Source: Roseobacter sp. (GTDB lineage: Bacteria; Pseudomonadota; Alphaproteobacteria; Rhodobacterales; Rhodobacteraceae). Taken from it: 64,000 bases of DNA. The first letter of the stretch is position 1. Each line of letters starts with the position of its first letter. The notes beneath the pieces are model-generated. The model worked only from the letters and a program-made list of their open reading frames with translations, was not told the origin of the DNA and ran no database searches. The stretch is from the NCBI GenBank assembly GCA_024636495.1, contig JAGXGZ010000009.1:1-64000 (forward strand), written 5' to 3'. Below, in pieces: positions 18,062-26,992 of the stretch. The position numbers and the translations under genes are program-made.

Positions 18062-19684
18062 ATGATACGCGCCTTTCTCGTTTTTGTTCTGTTCACACTT
18101 GCGATGCCTGCCGTGGCCGAACGCAGGGTCGCATTGGTGATTGGCAACTCTGACTATCTGCATGCCACCCACCTGCCCAATCCGCAAAATGATGCGCGCG
18201 CGATCAGCGAAAAGCTGGGCACATTGGGGTTTGAAGTGTTTTTGCACGAGAATTTGGGGGGCCAAGATTTCCGCATTGCACTTGGTATTTTTGCCGAAGA
18301 AGCGCTGCGTGCAGATCTGGCGGTGGTGTTTTATGCAGGCCACGGCATTGAAATGGGCGGGCGCAATTACCTAATCCCGATTGATGCCAAAATGACCAGC
18401 GAGGCCACTGCACAATTTGAGGCCATGTCGCTGGAAAGCCTGCTCAGCACTGTGCGCACCGCTGGTAAATTGGGTCTAATCATGCTGGATGCATGTCGTG
18501 ACAACCCTTTTGCTAACACCATGCAGCGCAAGAACGGTACCCGTGCCGTCTCACGCGGGCTGGCCCCTATCACGTTGGAAGGAGAAGCAGGCACTTTGGT
18601 CAGCTTCGCAGCGCAGGCGGGTGACACAGCAGATGACGGCATCGGCATGCATAGCCCCTATACCGAAGCATTGCTTGAGCTACTTGATCAGCCTGGTCTT
18701 GAGGTCGGTGCATTGTTTCAAAAGGTGACCAAAGTCGTCAAAGACAAGACAGGCGGACGTCAAAAGCCGATGTACCGCATCCAACCTCCAGAGGATCTGG
18801 TTTACCTTGTCCCGCAGGATGCCACCAATGTTCTCTCGCCGACCGAGCTTACACCCACAGCGCCGCAAAATAGCCAAGAGGATCCTTTGATCGTTTATCT
18901 GGCCGCCGTTCAAAGCCAGACCCGCAGCGCGTTAGAAGCCTTTATCGCAGGCTATCCAAACCATGCGAAGACTGCCGATGCCAAAAAACTGCTGCTAGAT
19001 ATAGCGGACCGCGAATTCTGGGCCGTTACAAAACAACAAGATACAATCAGCGCCTATAATACCTATATCCTTGCATTTTCCGATGGTCAGTTTTCGGCCC
19101 GCGCCAAAGCCCGCAAAAAGGTGCTTGAACTGGCCGCCGCGCCAAAACCGACCCCAGCACCGCAACCCAGCCCCCAAATAAGCGGCATTCAGACATCCTG
19201 CCCTGCATTGAACGCAGGCGCATCCGTGCAAAACATCCGCACCAATGATACGCTTTATGTGCGTGCAGGGGGCGGCAAAAATTTCCCCGTGGTCGGGGAA
19301 CTGCCCTATAATGCGAACGGGGTGAACCTAGGCTCGTGCTCTTCTTCGGGATGGTGTGCGGTGACCTATGGCTGCATCAGCGGCTATTCATTCGGGAAAT
19401 ATCTGCGCCGGGGTACGGGCGGCCAAAGCCGATCCAGATATGCCGGCCAGTATCACGTCGTGAACCACCCGCTTGATCAAAAACTGAACGTCAGATCAGG
19501 CCCCAGCACAAAATACGCCGTTATCGCAGAGCTGCCCCCGACCGCCGTCGGCGTCACAGTCGCGGATTGCCAAATGCAAAAAGGGTTTTCCCAACCTTGG
19601 TGCGCACTGCACTGGCAGGGCATTTCCGGTTGGGCCTATGGTAAATATCTGGCTGATATTTACGAGCGCAATCCACAGCCCTGA
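18062..19684 (+). CDS. Secreted caspase-fold peptidase with two SH3 domains, paralogue D
   Basis: 540 residues; GAGG precedes ATG 18062 and the signal peptide ends PAVAE. The caspase domain and helical linker closely match the previous gene, with the same dyad His94 and Cys145. From about residue 380 the protein differs completely: two bacterial SH3 domains (LYVRAGGGKNFPVVGELP and LNVRSGPSTKYAVIAELP), each closed by a G(Y/W)..GKYL strand and with paired cysteines. SH3 domains of this type often bind peptidoglycan or other wall ligands. It is the last gene of the plus-strand run and converges on the ClpP-like gene at 19912. Confidence 0.8.
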   Translation: MIRAFLVFVLFTLAMPAVAERRVALVIGNSDYLHATHLPNPQNDARAISEKLGTLGFEVFLHENLGGQDFRIALGIFAEEALRADLAVVFYAGHGIEMGGRNYLIPIDAKMTSEATAQFEAMSLESLLSTVRTAGKLGLIMLDACRDNPFANTMQRKNGTRAVSRGLAPITLEGEAGTLVSFAAQAGDTADDGIGMHSPYTEALLELLDQPGLEVGALFQKVTKVVKDKTGGRQKPMYRIQPPEDLVYLVPQDATNVLSPTELTPTAPQNSQEDPLIVYLAAVQSQTRSALEAFIAGYPNHAKTADAKKLLLDIADREFWAVTKQQDTISAYNTYILAFSDGQFSARAKARKKVLELAAAPKPTPAPQPSPQISGIQTSCPALNAGASVQNIRTNDTLYVRAGGGKNFPVVGELPYNANGVNLGSCSSSGWCAVTYGCISGYSFGKYLRRGTGGQSRSRYAGQYHVVNHPLDQKLNVRSGPSTKYAVIAELPPTAVGVTVADCQMQKGFSQPWCALHWQGISGWAYGKYLADIYERNPQP

Positions 19685-19911
19685 TCCAACTATCACTCAT
19701 AAATTTCTTAATACATAGACTTACCGTCGTGCAGTAACACCGGGAACATCGTTCACGCTCAGTCTTGCATCATTGATTGGTAGAGGGTCATAAATTCGAA
19801 ACAATCCGATCATTTGCATTTAAATGACAGACATCCGCTTCGCGGTTTGGTATGGGTAAGCACTGGACCACAGCTTGCTAAATCTAGCCAAAGCACAGCT
19901 CCATAGTGATT

Positions 19912-21273
19912 TCATCCCCTCACGCAAAACACGTTTCCACTCAATAGGTTGAAGATGCAGCTTCTGTCCTTCTGGGAACCAATGATTTTGCCATTGCCAC
20001 CATTAATCCTGACCCGTGCATGGCTCTCACCGGAAAGCGCGCCCTCAATGTCGATGACCGTCCTTGAGCCGGATGGCCAGGTGAAAAAATGCCTTGCCAA
20101 GGGACTTCCAGCGTCATGCAAAAGCGCGACATCGTGCAGGCATTCCTGACTGTCAGTCAGGTTTCCGGAAAGGTCAGATGTCTCGCATTGCGCGATCCTT
20201 CTGGCATCGGCGTTGAGCGTGTCAGGCAGGCCAAGCGCCCGGAGATGAGTTTTCGGATGAAGCACAGAGAGTGGCGAAAAATATCGCATTCCATATTCTT
20301 CTCCACAGCGGCCAATCTGGGTATCTGTAGTTTCGTCCTCGCCACAGATCGCGACTTGGCCCCCAGCCAGTTGCACGCGACATCCAACGCTGGAATAGCC
20401 AGCTCGCAAGCTGGCGACTCCGAGCGCACCATCACTTCCAACGTTGCCCACACCTGAAATTGCTTCAATGCTATATTTGTTTAGGGGTTGAAGCTGGAAG
20501 ACCGCATCACCTAACAACCCATCATTGCCGTTCAGCACAGAAGTCAAAGATATAGGGTTGGCCAAAGCATTCTCACAAGCGTAATGAAGTTGGTTCGATG
20601 TCCGAAAGCTGCTGTTTGGCAATCCGTCAACGTCGATGCGCCAACGCAGAACCTCTTCAACAGTAGATACGTAGAACATATCTTCTTTGGGCGTGCCGAC
20701 GATGAACTGAAGCAAATCAGGCTCAATCATCTGGGCGTTACCCCAGGGCTCCCGACGGTTTGCAATTTTCAAATATTCGAAGATAGTCTCCATCCCTAGA
20801 GTATAGATGCTAGCCAGTTTATCTGAGGTATATAGCTGGGCCTCATCAATCTTCAGGGATGGACGATGAAATCCAAGTTTCGAGGAATAGTGCATCCGTC
20901 GGCTCAATCCTGCAACCTCACCGCCACGGTAATTGCCCATCATGAACATAACGGCGCAGACCGATGAACACTCACGGTCCGCGCGAATACGTGTCCCGAT
21001 ACCATTCTGGAGAATGAACTTGGCCATGTCCTTCCCTTCACGAATATTGCCGCCGGGGCTGTCGAGGCAAACAACAGAAGCAATCGTGCTTTCACCATTG
21101 TCCACAATCAGATGATCTGAGAATTCCGCGAGTGCGGCGGCATCTCCCTTCTCAATTTCTCCGGTAATCTGAACGCGACATTCGGTGTCAAACGATTTCC
21201 GGATTTCGGCTGCTTGCACTGGATGCAGGAATACGGTCATCAGTGCTAGGAAGGCGGCCAGGCATTTGAACAT
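19912..21273 (-). CDS. Secreted ClpP-like (COG3904-type) protein with C-terminal cysteine module, paralogue 4
   Basis: 453 residues with a signal peptide ending LHPVQAA. The core has LDSPGGN (70-76), CSSVCA with Ser104 between Cys102 and Cys106 (the residues around the serine differ, but the Cys-x-Ser-x-Cys frame is kept) and LGFHRPSL with His136. The C-terminal module is present but more diverged: FFTWPSGSRTV, INGGN and LLSGNVFC. By eye it is richer in A and T than the rest of the block, so it may have a separate origin. It faces the caspase run across a 227-base gap. The upstream region holds a weak GGGAT and then IS debris. Confidence 0.7.
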   Translation of the reverse strand: MFKCLAAFLALMTVFLHPVQAAEIRKSFDTECRVQITGEIEKGDAAALAEFSDHLIVDNGESTIASVVCLDSPGGNIREGKDMAKFILQNGIGTRIRADRECSSVCAVMFMMGNYRGGEVAGLSRRMHYSSKLGFHRPSLKIDEAQLYTSDKLASIYTLGMETIFEYLKIANRREPWGNAQMIEPDLLQFIVGTPKEDMFYVSTVEEVLRWRIDVDGLPNSSFRTSNQLHYACENALANPISLTSVLNGNDGLLGDAVFQLQPLNKYSIEAISGVGNVGSDGALGVASLRAGYSSVGCRVQLAGGQVAICGEDETTDTQIGRCGEEYGMRYFSPLSVLHPKTHLRALGLPDTLNADARRIAQCETSDLSGNLTDSQECLHDVALLHDAGSPLARHFFTWPSGSRTVIDIEGALSGESHARVRINGGNGKIIGSQKDRSCIFNLLSGNVFCVRG

Positions 21274-21475
21274 TTTGAGTATCCCGCTTGTGACGGCTCA
21301 GATGCTTCCACCGATTTCGTGGAATTGCAAGACGGCGGTCGATCCTCCTCGACAGATGGTCGATGTCTACCACATATCCCATCGTTTGCGCCGCTGGCGG
21401 ACACTTTCTAGTTCCGCGATTTTCCAGGAGTAACCATTGGCGCAAATTTCTGATGTCTGCCCTTTGTGCTAGCTA

Positions 21476-22392
21476 GGGTCAGGACTCATAACCAGAATAT
21501 CACGGTTGCGGCGAGAGCGATGGCCGACAGGAATACTTTTGGGCATCGCTCATAGCGGGTTGCGACACGCCTCCAGTCTTTCAGACGGCCGAACATGATC
21601 TCAATCACAGCCTGACAGTGCATTGCGCAGCAATGCCACGAGAGGGGCGGTTACGTCGTTTGTATCGACGCTTGTCGTACTTGATGGCCTTTTCTCGCGA
21701 CTTTCGGCCAGGGATACAGGGCGTTATCCCCATATTTACAAACGCTTCGCGAAACCAATCCGCGTCATATCCGCGATCCCCCAACAACCAGTCTGCGGCT
21801 GGAAGACTACTCACGAGAGCCAGTGTAGTCACTGACCTGCCCAGCGGTTATGAAGAACCGAATAGGCCGCCCACCTGCATCGGTAACGGCATGCAGCTTT
21901 GTATTCATACCACCTTTGGTGCGCCCTCCCTCGAGGGACATTGCTGCGCAATACCCTGCCGGGCAGTGATCAGGCGTCCACGCCCCCCTTTTTTACCCGC
22001 AGGCTGGAGGCCGTGCGATGTGCCTTGAGGTAAGTCGCGTCAATTGAGAAAGTTTTGTTGTCGGGCACTTCGGCAGCCAACCCCATCATGATCCGCGCGA
22101 ACACACCCATGTCACTCCACCGTTTCGAGCGGTTATAGAGCGTCTTATGTGGAGCATATTCTTTGGGTGCATCACACAAACGCAACCCATTGCGATTAAT
22201 AAACATTATGCCACTTAAGACACGCCGGTCGTCAACACGAGGCACCCCATGGCTCTTCGGAAAATAAGGCCGAAGTCGAGCCATTTGCTCTTCGCTCAGC
22301 CAGTAAAGATTGCTAATATAACTCCCCCACGATTTGAGGGGGACTAATCACGCAGCAATGCCAGCATCAACCAGATTAATGGGTCCTGAGCC
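21476..22392 (-). mobile_element. IS5-family (IS427-like) insertion sequence, degenerate
   Basis: The element is 917 bp long. Its ends are imperfect inverted repeats: GGGTCAGGACTCATAA on the left and the complement of GGCTCAGGACCCATTA on the right (13 of 16 matching). Both ends are flanked by TA (21474-21475 and 22393-22394), the two-base target duplication common in this group. It carries one transposase gene on the minus strand, now broken. It forms the right border of the exported-protease block. Confidence 0.8.
21490..22330 (-). pseudogene. Broken IS5-family transposase
   Basis: The first part, SNLYWLSEEQMARLRPYF, reads from about 22315 and lacks an obvious ATG in its original place. It continues to SLRVKKGGVDA and stops at 21970. 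The DDE core resumes in other frames: TKGGMNTKLHAVTDAGG, then LLGDRGYDADWFREAF (minus strand, 21832-21605), then RLKDWRRVATRYERCPK to the end. At least two frameshifts separate the pieces. IS427-type elements can use one programmed shift, but the number here and the lost start point to decay. Confidence 0.75.
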
Positions 22393-22492
22393 TAAAAATA
22401 ATGGGGCAGTTTGACTTTATGCTGTTACCCAGTAGTCAGTAAATACAAGGTAAATGGCCCCGGCTGAATGTACCGGGGCTTTGGGTGTCATT

Positions 22493-23347
22493 TCAGGCTG
22501 GCAGCACTTTTGATCTCTGCTCGCCCAAGCCCGCAATTCCCAAGGTTACGACCTCGCCACCGTGTAAATATTGTTGTGGCGATTGGCCCATGCCAACGCC
22601 CGGGGGTGTCCCGGTCGAGATCACATCGCCTGCCTGAAGACTCATGAAATGGCTGCAATAGGATACAAGGTGCGGGATCTTGAAGATCAGCGTTGACGTT
22701 GATCCGGTCTGCATGCGTTTGCCATCCACATCCAGCCACATGTCCATGTTATCCATGTCTGCGATCTCATCCAGTGTGACAAGCCATGGTCCCGTTGGTC
22801 CGAACGTGTCGCAGCCTTTACCCTTGTCCCACGTGCCTGCACGGTTCAGCTGAAAATCACGCTCGGATACATCGTTGATCACGCAAAAACCAGCGACATG
22901 GTCCATCGCGTTGGCCTCGTCGATATAGGCCCCCGGCTTGCCGATCACGACGCCCAGTTCGACCTCCCAATCCGTTTTGACAGAACCGCGTGGGACCTGA
23001 ATGTCATCATTTGGGCCGACCACGGCAGAGGTCCATTTGTTAAAGATAATCGGTTCTTCGGGGATCGGCATGCCCGCCTCTTCGGCATGGTCGGCATAGT
23101 TCAACCCGATACAGACGTATTTGCCGATGTTTCCGACACACGCACCCAGACGCAAATCTTGTTGTGGGGTGCCGTCGACCAATGGCAGCGTTTCCGGATC
23201 CAGCGCGTGCAAGCCCGCCAGACCTGCCGGGCCCAACGTATCGCCGGAAATGTCCGAAACGATGCCCGACAGATCGCGCACACGGCCCGATGCATCCAAA
23301 AGTCCGGGCTTTTCTGCGCCGGGCGCGCCATAGCGGAGAAGTTTCAT
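22493..23347 (-). CDS. Fumarylacetoacetate hydrolase-family enzyme, probable diketo-deoxy-aldonate hydrolase
   Basis: 284 residues of the FAH fold. The phrases YADHAEEAGMPIPEEPIIF, KTDWEVELGVVIGKP and GDVISTGTPPGVGMG supply the acidic metal ligands and catalytic core. The N-terminus (MKLLRYGAPGAEKPGLLD) and context match hydrolases that split 2,4-diketo-3-deoxy-L-fuconate or -rhamnonate into pyruvate and lactate; ureidoglycolate lyase is a related alternative. It is the last gene of the minus-strand sugar ABC operon. A fuconate dehydrogenase-like SDR and a lactate dehydrogenase-like gene are nearby on the other strand, which supports a deoxysugar role. Confidence 0.75.
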   Translation of the reverse strand: MKLLRYGAPGAEKPGLLDASGRVRDLSGIVSDISGDTLGPAGLAGLHALDPETLPLVDGTPQQDLRLGACVGNIGKYVCIGLNYADHAEEAGMPIPEEPIIFNKWTSAVVGPNDDIQVPRGSVKTDWEVELGVVIGKPGAYIDEANAMDHVAGFCVINDVSERDFQLNRAGTWDKGKGCDTFGPTGPWLVTLDEIADMDNMDMWLDVDGKRMQTGSTSTLIFKIPHLVSYCSHFMSLQAGDVISTGTPPGVGMGQSPQQYLHGGEVVTLGIAGLGEQRSKVLPA

Positions 23348-23445
23348 ATTTGGTCCTCTTCTTCATTTATAGATTTGGTTTGATCACGCTGCGCCACGAA
23401 CAGGTTGTGGGCCATGTGTTCCAATCCGTCAAAGCCGATGCGCAT
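23344..23445 (-). CDS. Possible 33-residue micro-protein in a sugar operon
   Basis: An open frame (MRIGFDGLEHMAHN to EEEDQI) starts one base after the stop of the ATPase gene and ends overlapping the ATG of the hydrolase gene by four bases (ATGA). AAGG lies nine bases before its ATG. It could be a real micro-protein, a coupling leader that delivers ribosomes to the hydrolase start, or the stump of a deleted gene. No motif is recognised. Confidence 0.35.
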   Translation of the reverse strand: MRIGFDGLEHMAHNLFVAQRDQTKSINEEEDQI

Positions 23446-23446
23446 C

Positions 23447-24961
23447 TCAGGCGACCTTATCGGTGGCCGTGATCCCGGAAATCGCTTGAATAAGGCTCTC
23501 CTCTGTCACCTCTTCCGAGGTAAACGTGCGCATCACGCGGCCAGAGAACATCGCGACGATCCGGTCGCTGACGTGCAGCACCTCGGGCATCTCCGAGCTG
23601 ACCACGATGACGGCATAGCCTTGTGCCGCCAATTCACGGATCAGGTTGTGGATTTCAGACTTTGATCCCACGTCGATCCCGCGTGTCGGCTCATCCACGA
23701 TCAGCACTTTGGGATGCATCGACAGCCACTTGGCAATGACAATCTTTTGCTGGTTGCCACCGGACAGGTTGCCTACGGTCTGCTTCCATCCCGGTGTGCG
23801 GATATCAAGCTTTTCTTTGTATTTATCAAAGATGTCTGTCTCTGTGCCCGGCGCCACGAAAGGGCCAGACGATAGATCACCCACCTGCGGCAGGGTCATG
23901 TTGTCACGGCAATTCATGCCCAACACAAGGCCCTGACCCTTCCGGTCCTCGGGCACGAGGGAAATGCCCTTGCTGATGGCATCGGCGGGTGAAGAGATGC
24001 GCACCTCTTCACCGTCAAGCAATATCGTGCCAGCGTTGGGGTCACGCAGTCCAAACAATGTTTCGGCGATCTCGGTCCGCCCTGCCCCGACCAGACCGTA
24101 AAACCCCAGAACTTCGCCGCGGCGGACCTCGAAACTGACGTCTTTGAACATGTTTCCGCAGGACAGGCCCCGCACTTCCAAGGCGACATCACCCAACTCG
24201 TGACTGCTTGCGTTGCGCGACAGATCAAGCGCGCGGCCGATCATCAGCTGCGTGACCTCTTCTTCGTTGGTGTTGCGGGTTTCCAGCGTGCCACGATAGG
24301 ATCCGTCCCGAAGAACGCTGATCCGGTCGGTAATCTTGAAAATCTCCTCCATCCGGTGAGAGATATAGATGATCCCCACACCCTGACTTTGGAGGTCGGA
24401 AATAACATCGAACAGCACGACCTTTTCGGCGTCCGTCAGGGATGCTGTGGGTTCGTCAAAAATGACAGCCTTTGCCTCCACGGTCAGCGCGCGGGCGATC
24501 TCGACCATCTGCTGGTTGGCAATGGACAGATCCCCGACGATCGTTTTGGCGTTGAACCCGACCTTCAGCTTTTCAAGGATCGCATCGGTGCGCGCGTAAA
24601 GCGTTGCCCAATCGACCCGTCCAAAGGACCGGCGCGGCAGTTCGCCCAGATAGATATTTTCTGCGACGCTCAGTTCTTCCGCGAGGCTGAGTTCTTGGTG
24701 GATGAACACAATTCCCTTGGATTTCGCCTGCAACGGCGAGGTCATGACGGTGGGAACTTCCTCGACAATGATCTGGCCTTCGTCGGGTTGATGGATGCCG
24801 CCCAAGACCTTCATCAGCGTTGATTTTCCGGCACCGTTTTCGCCCATCAGGGCGTGAACTTCGCCCGGCATGACCGAAAGTGAAACGCCATCAAGTGCGC
24901 GCACACCGGGGAAGGTTTTGACGATCCCCTCAAGGCGCAAGGCGGGTGTTTGGTCGGTCAT
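23447..24961 (-). CDS. Sugar ABC transporter ATPase (RbsA/MglA type, two nucleotide-binding domains)
   Basis: 504 residues starting at ATG 24961, which overlaps the permease stop by four bases; a longer frame reads into the permease gene. The first domain has Walker A GENGAGKST, an atypical signature region LSIANQQ and Walker B VIFDEPTASL. The second has a degenerate Walker A (GLVGAGRTE), signature LSGGNQQ and VLIVDEPTRGIDVG. Twin domains with a degenerate second P-loop are typical of ribose/galactose-type (CUT2) importers. It powers import with the two permeases and the binding protein encoded upstream. Confidence 0.9.
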   Translation of the reverse strand: MTDQTPALRLEGIVKTFPGVRALDGVSLSVMPGEVHALMGENGAGKSTLMKVLGGIHQPDEGQIIVEEVPTVMTSPLQAKSKGIVFIHQELSLAEELSVAENIYLGELPRRSFGRVDWATLYARTDAILEKLKVGFNAKTIVGDLSIANQQMVEIARALTVEAKAVIFDEPTASLTDAEKVVLFDVISDLQSQGVGIIYISHRMEEIFKITDRISVLRDGSYRGTLETRNTNEEEVTQLMIGRALDLSRNASSHELGDVALEVRGLSCGNMFKDVSFEVRRGEVLGFYGLVGAGRTEIAETLFGLRDPNAGTILLDGEEVRISSPADAISKGISLVPEDRKGQGLVLGMNCRDNMTLPQVGDLSSGPFVAPGTETDIFDKYKEKLDIRTPGWKQTVGNLSGGNQQKIVIAKWLSMHPKVLIVDEPTRGIDVGSKSEIHNLIRELAAQGYAVIVVSSEMPEVLHVSDRIVAMFSGRVMRTFTSEEVTEESLIQAISGITATDKVA

Positions 24962-25959
24962 ATTTTCAACTCCTCTTTGCCCTTGGTGTTCAACTGGCGG
25001 TCTAGGAATAAGACTGCGATCAGGATCAGGCCGATCACAAGATTTACGGTCGATGTGTCGGCACCAATGTGGCCCAGACCCTTGCGCAGCAACTGGATCG
25101 CCAGAACGCCGCCCAAGGTGGATAGGATGGACCCTGCCCCGCCGGTCAGTTTTGTGCCGCCCAGAACCACGGCCGTGATGACCCAAAGCTCGTAGAGTTG
25201 ACCGTCGTTTGGATTGACAGAACCCGATTCAGAGTAAAACACCACAGCCGACAGGGCCGCCAGAAAGCCGATGATCATGAAATTGATCAACATATGCGGA
25301 CCGACCTTGATCCCAGCGTTCACCGCCGCCTCGCGGTTGTCGCCGATGGCATAGGCGTTGCGGCCGTGCACAGTGCGCGTCATCACATACCAGATCACAA
25401 AGGTGACAACGGCCAGAAACCAAGTCGCGGTGTGCAGCCCCAAAAATTGCGCTTCGGCAAAATCAACCAGCGTCCAGTTCAGGTTCGAGGTGGGGTTTTC
25501 GCCGTTGTACATGAAGACCAAGCCGCGAAAGCCCAGCATGGACCCAAGCGTTACGATAAAGGCGTCGACGCCGGTTTTCCAGACGATCAACCCGTTGATG
25601 GCACCCAGCACGACACCTGTCAGCAAGGCCAGACCCCAAGACACCGGGATGACCCAATCGCCCAAGCCCGCAAAGATCGTCCATGTCATACTGTCGAGAA
25701 GTATCACCGCCGATAGTGCGAAAATCGCACCAACACTCAAGTCGATATTCCCGTTAATCATGATGATCGTCATGCCCATGGCGATGATGCCGATCGGGGC
25801 TGACTGCTTGAGCAACAGCAACATGTTGTCCACATCCATGAAGGCCTTGTCGGACAGCGACAGGAATTGACCTGCGACGCTAAAGAAGATCAGCTCGAAG
25901 ACGATAAATCCCCAGATCGCGCCGTTCTTGAGAAATTTGGACAGTTTTCCAGCTTCCAT
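24958..25959 (-). CDS. Sugar ABC transporter permease (RbsC type), second
   Basis: 333 residues with eight to ten hydrophobic helices. Family marks of CUT2 permeases are GNIDLSVGAIFALSAVIL, TLGSMLGFRGLVFMYNGENP, GDNREAAVNAGI and VLGGTKLTGGAGS. It begins 12 bases after the first permease gene and overlaps the ATPase gene, so it is translationally coupled. With the first permease it probably forms a heterodimeric channel. Confidence 0.9.
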   Translation of the reverse strand: MEAGKLSKFLKNGAIWGFIVFELIFFSVAGQFLSLSDKAFMDVDNMLLLLKQSAPIGIIAMGMTIIMINGNIDLSVGAIFALSAVILLDSMTWTIFAGLGDWVIPVSWGLALLTGVVLGAINGLIVWKTGVDAFIVTLGSMLGFRGLVFMYNGENPTSNLNWTLVDFAEAQFLGLHTATWFLAVVTFVIWYVMTRTVHGRNAYAIGDNREAAVNAGIKVGPHMLINFMIIGFLAALSAVVFYSESGSVNPNDGQLYELWVITAVVLGGTKLTGGAGSILSTLGGVLAIQLLRKGLGHIGADTSTVNLVIGLILIAVLFLDRQLNTKGKEELKI

Positions 25960-25971
25960 TTTTCCGCTCCC

Positions 25972-26946
25972 CTACGCGATGTTCGACCAAAGCTTGCCGC
26001 GCTTGGCCGCAATATCAAGCCAGACCGCAAGAATGATAATGACCCATGTCACAACATACTGGACATAGAATTGAAGGCCGATCAGCAGTAATCCATTCTG
26101 GATAAATCCAAGGATCAGCACGCCGATCACCGTTTTGAAGATGGTGCCCGAGCCGCCAAGCAAGGACGCACCGCCCAGGATCACGGCGGCAAGAACGTCA
26201 AGCTCCAGCCCCTGCCCTACGGTGTTTTGCGACCCCATCGAGCGGCTTGCTTGAATAAGGCCCGCAACGGCCACACAGAACGCAGACATCACGTAGCACA
26301 AGAAAACAACGCGCGCCCGCTTGATCCCCGAAAACGTCGCCGCCGTGCCGTTACCGCCCACAGCATAGACTTTGCGCCCAAACGGCGTCTTGGCCAGTAT
26401 GATCCCCAAAAGCGCCGCCAAAAGGATGAAGATCAAAATGGGCACGGGAATCCCAAGCGCAGATCCTTGGCCAAATACGGCGAACCAAGTGCCTTCCTTG
26501 TCGACGATATCCATGTTCTGACCACCCGAATAGGTCAACGTCAGACCGTGAATTGCCGACAACATGCCCAAGGTCACAATAAGCGAATTCAGCTTGAGAT
26601 AGCCCACCAGAAACCCGATGAACGCCCCCAGACACAGGGTCATTGCGAACATCGCAGGTATGGCAAGCGCCGGACCGATCTTGTCATGTAGATCCAGCAC
26701 CACAATGGTGGAAAATGACATCATGGACCCGACAGACAAGTCGAGGTTGCCGCTGATAACAACGAAGGTCACACCAAGCGCCATGACCCCCAGAATGGCC
26801 GACGACCGCACCACGCCCATCACGTTGTCAGGGCTTAAGAACCGTTCGTTCGCCAAAGTAAACCCGATGATGAAAACCGCAAAGGCAATCAAGATACCTT
26901 GTCGCGCCAAAAATCGTCCGATGTCTGCTTTCGACATGCTCGCCAT
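25972..26946 (-). CDS. Sugar ABC transporter permease (RbsC type), first
   Basis: 324 residues, multi-spanning, with the CUT2 permease marks GNLDLSVGSMMSFSTIVV, TLGMLSAIHGLTLTYSGGQN, GGNGTAATFSGI and ILGGASLLGGSGT. The short N-terminal cytoplasmic stretch before the first helix is usual. It lies between the SDR gene and the second permease gene in the same transcript. Confidence 0.9.
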   Translation of the reverse strand: MASMSKADIGRFLARQGILIAFAVFIIGFTLANERFLSPDNVMGVVRSSAILGVMALGVTFVVISGNLDLSVGSMMSFSTIVVLDLHDKIGPALAIPAMFAMTLCLGAFIGFLVGYLKLNSLIVTLGMLSAIHGLTLTYSGGQNMDIVDKEGTWFAVFGQGSALGIPVPILIFILLAALLGIILAKTPFGRKVYAVGGNGTAATFSGIKRARVVFLCYVMSAFCVAVAGLIQASRSMGSQNTVGQGLELDVLAAVILGGASLLGGSGTIFKTVIGVLILGFIQNGLLLIGLQFYVQYVVTWVIIILAVWLDIAAKRGKLWSNIA

Positions 26947-26992
26947 ATTCCCCTCCCATGGGCCAAAGGCCCGGCCATTGTCGGCCTATGCG

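Noticed and set aside
2413-21273. A cytoplasmic anti-phage caspase system (CHAT, gasdermin or CBASS type)
   Set aside because: The caspase proteins carry signal peptides, and no nucleotidyltransferase, gasdermin, nuclease or NTPase sensor is present.
21274-21475. Possible further transposase piece between the last ClpP-like gene and the IS element
   Set aside because: Short frames on both strands were read but no transposase motif could be recognised.
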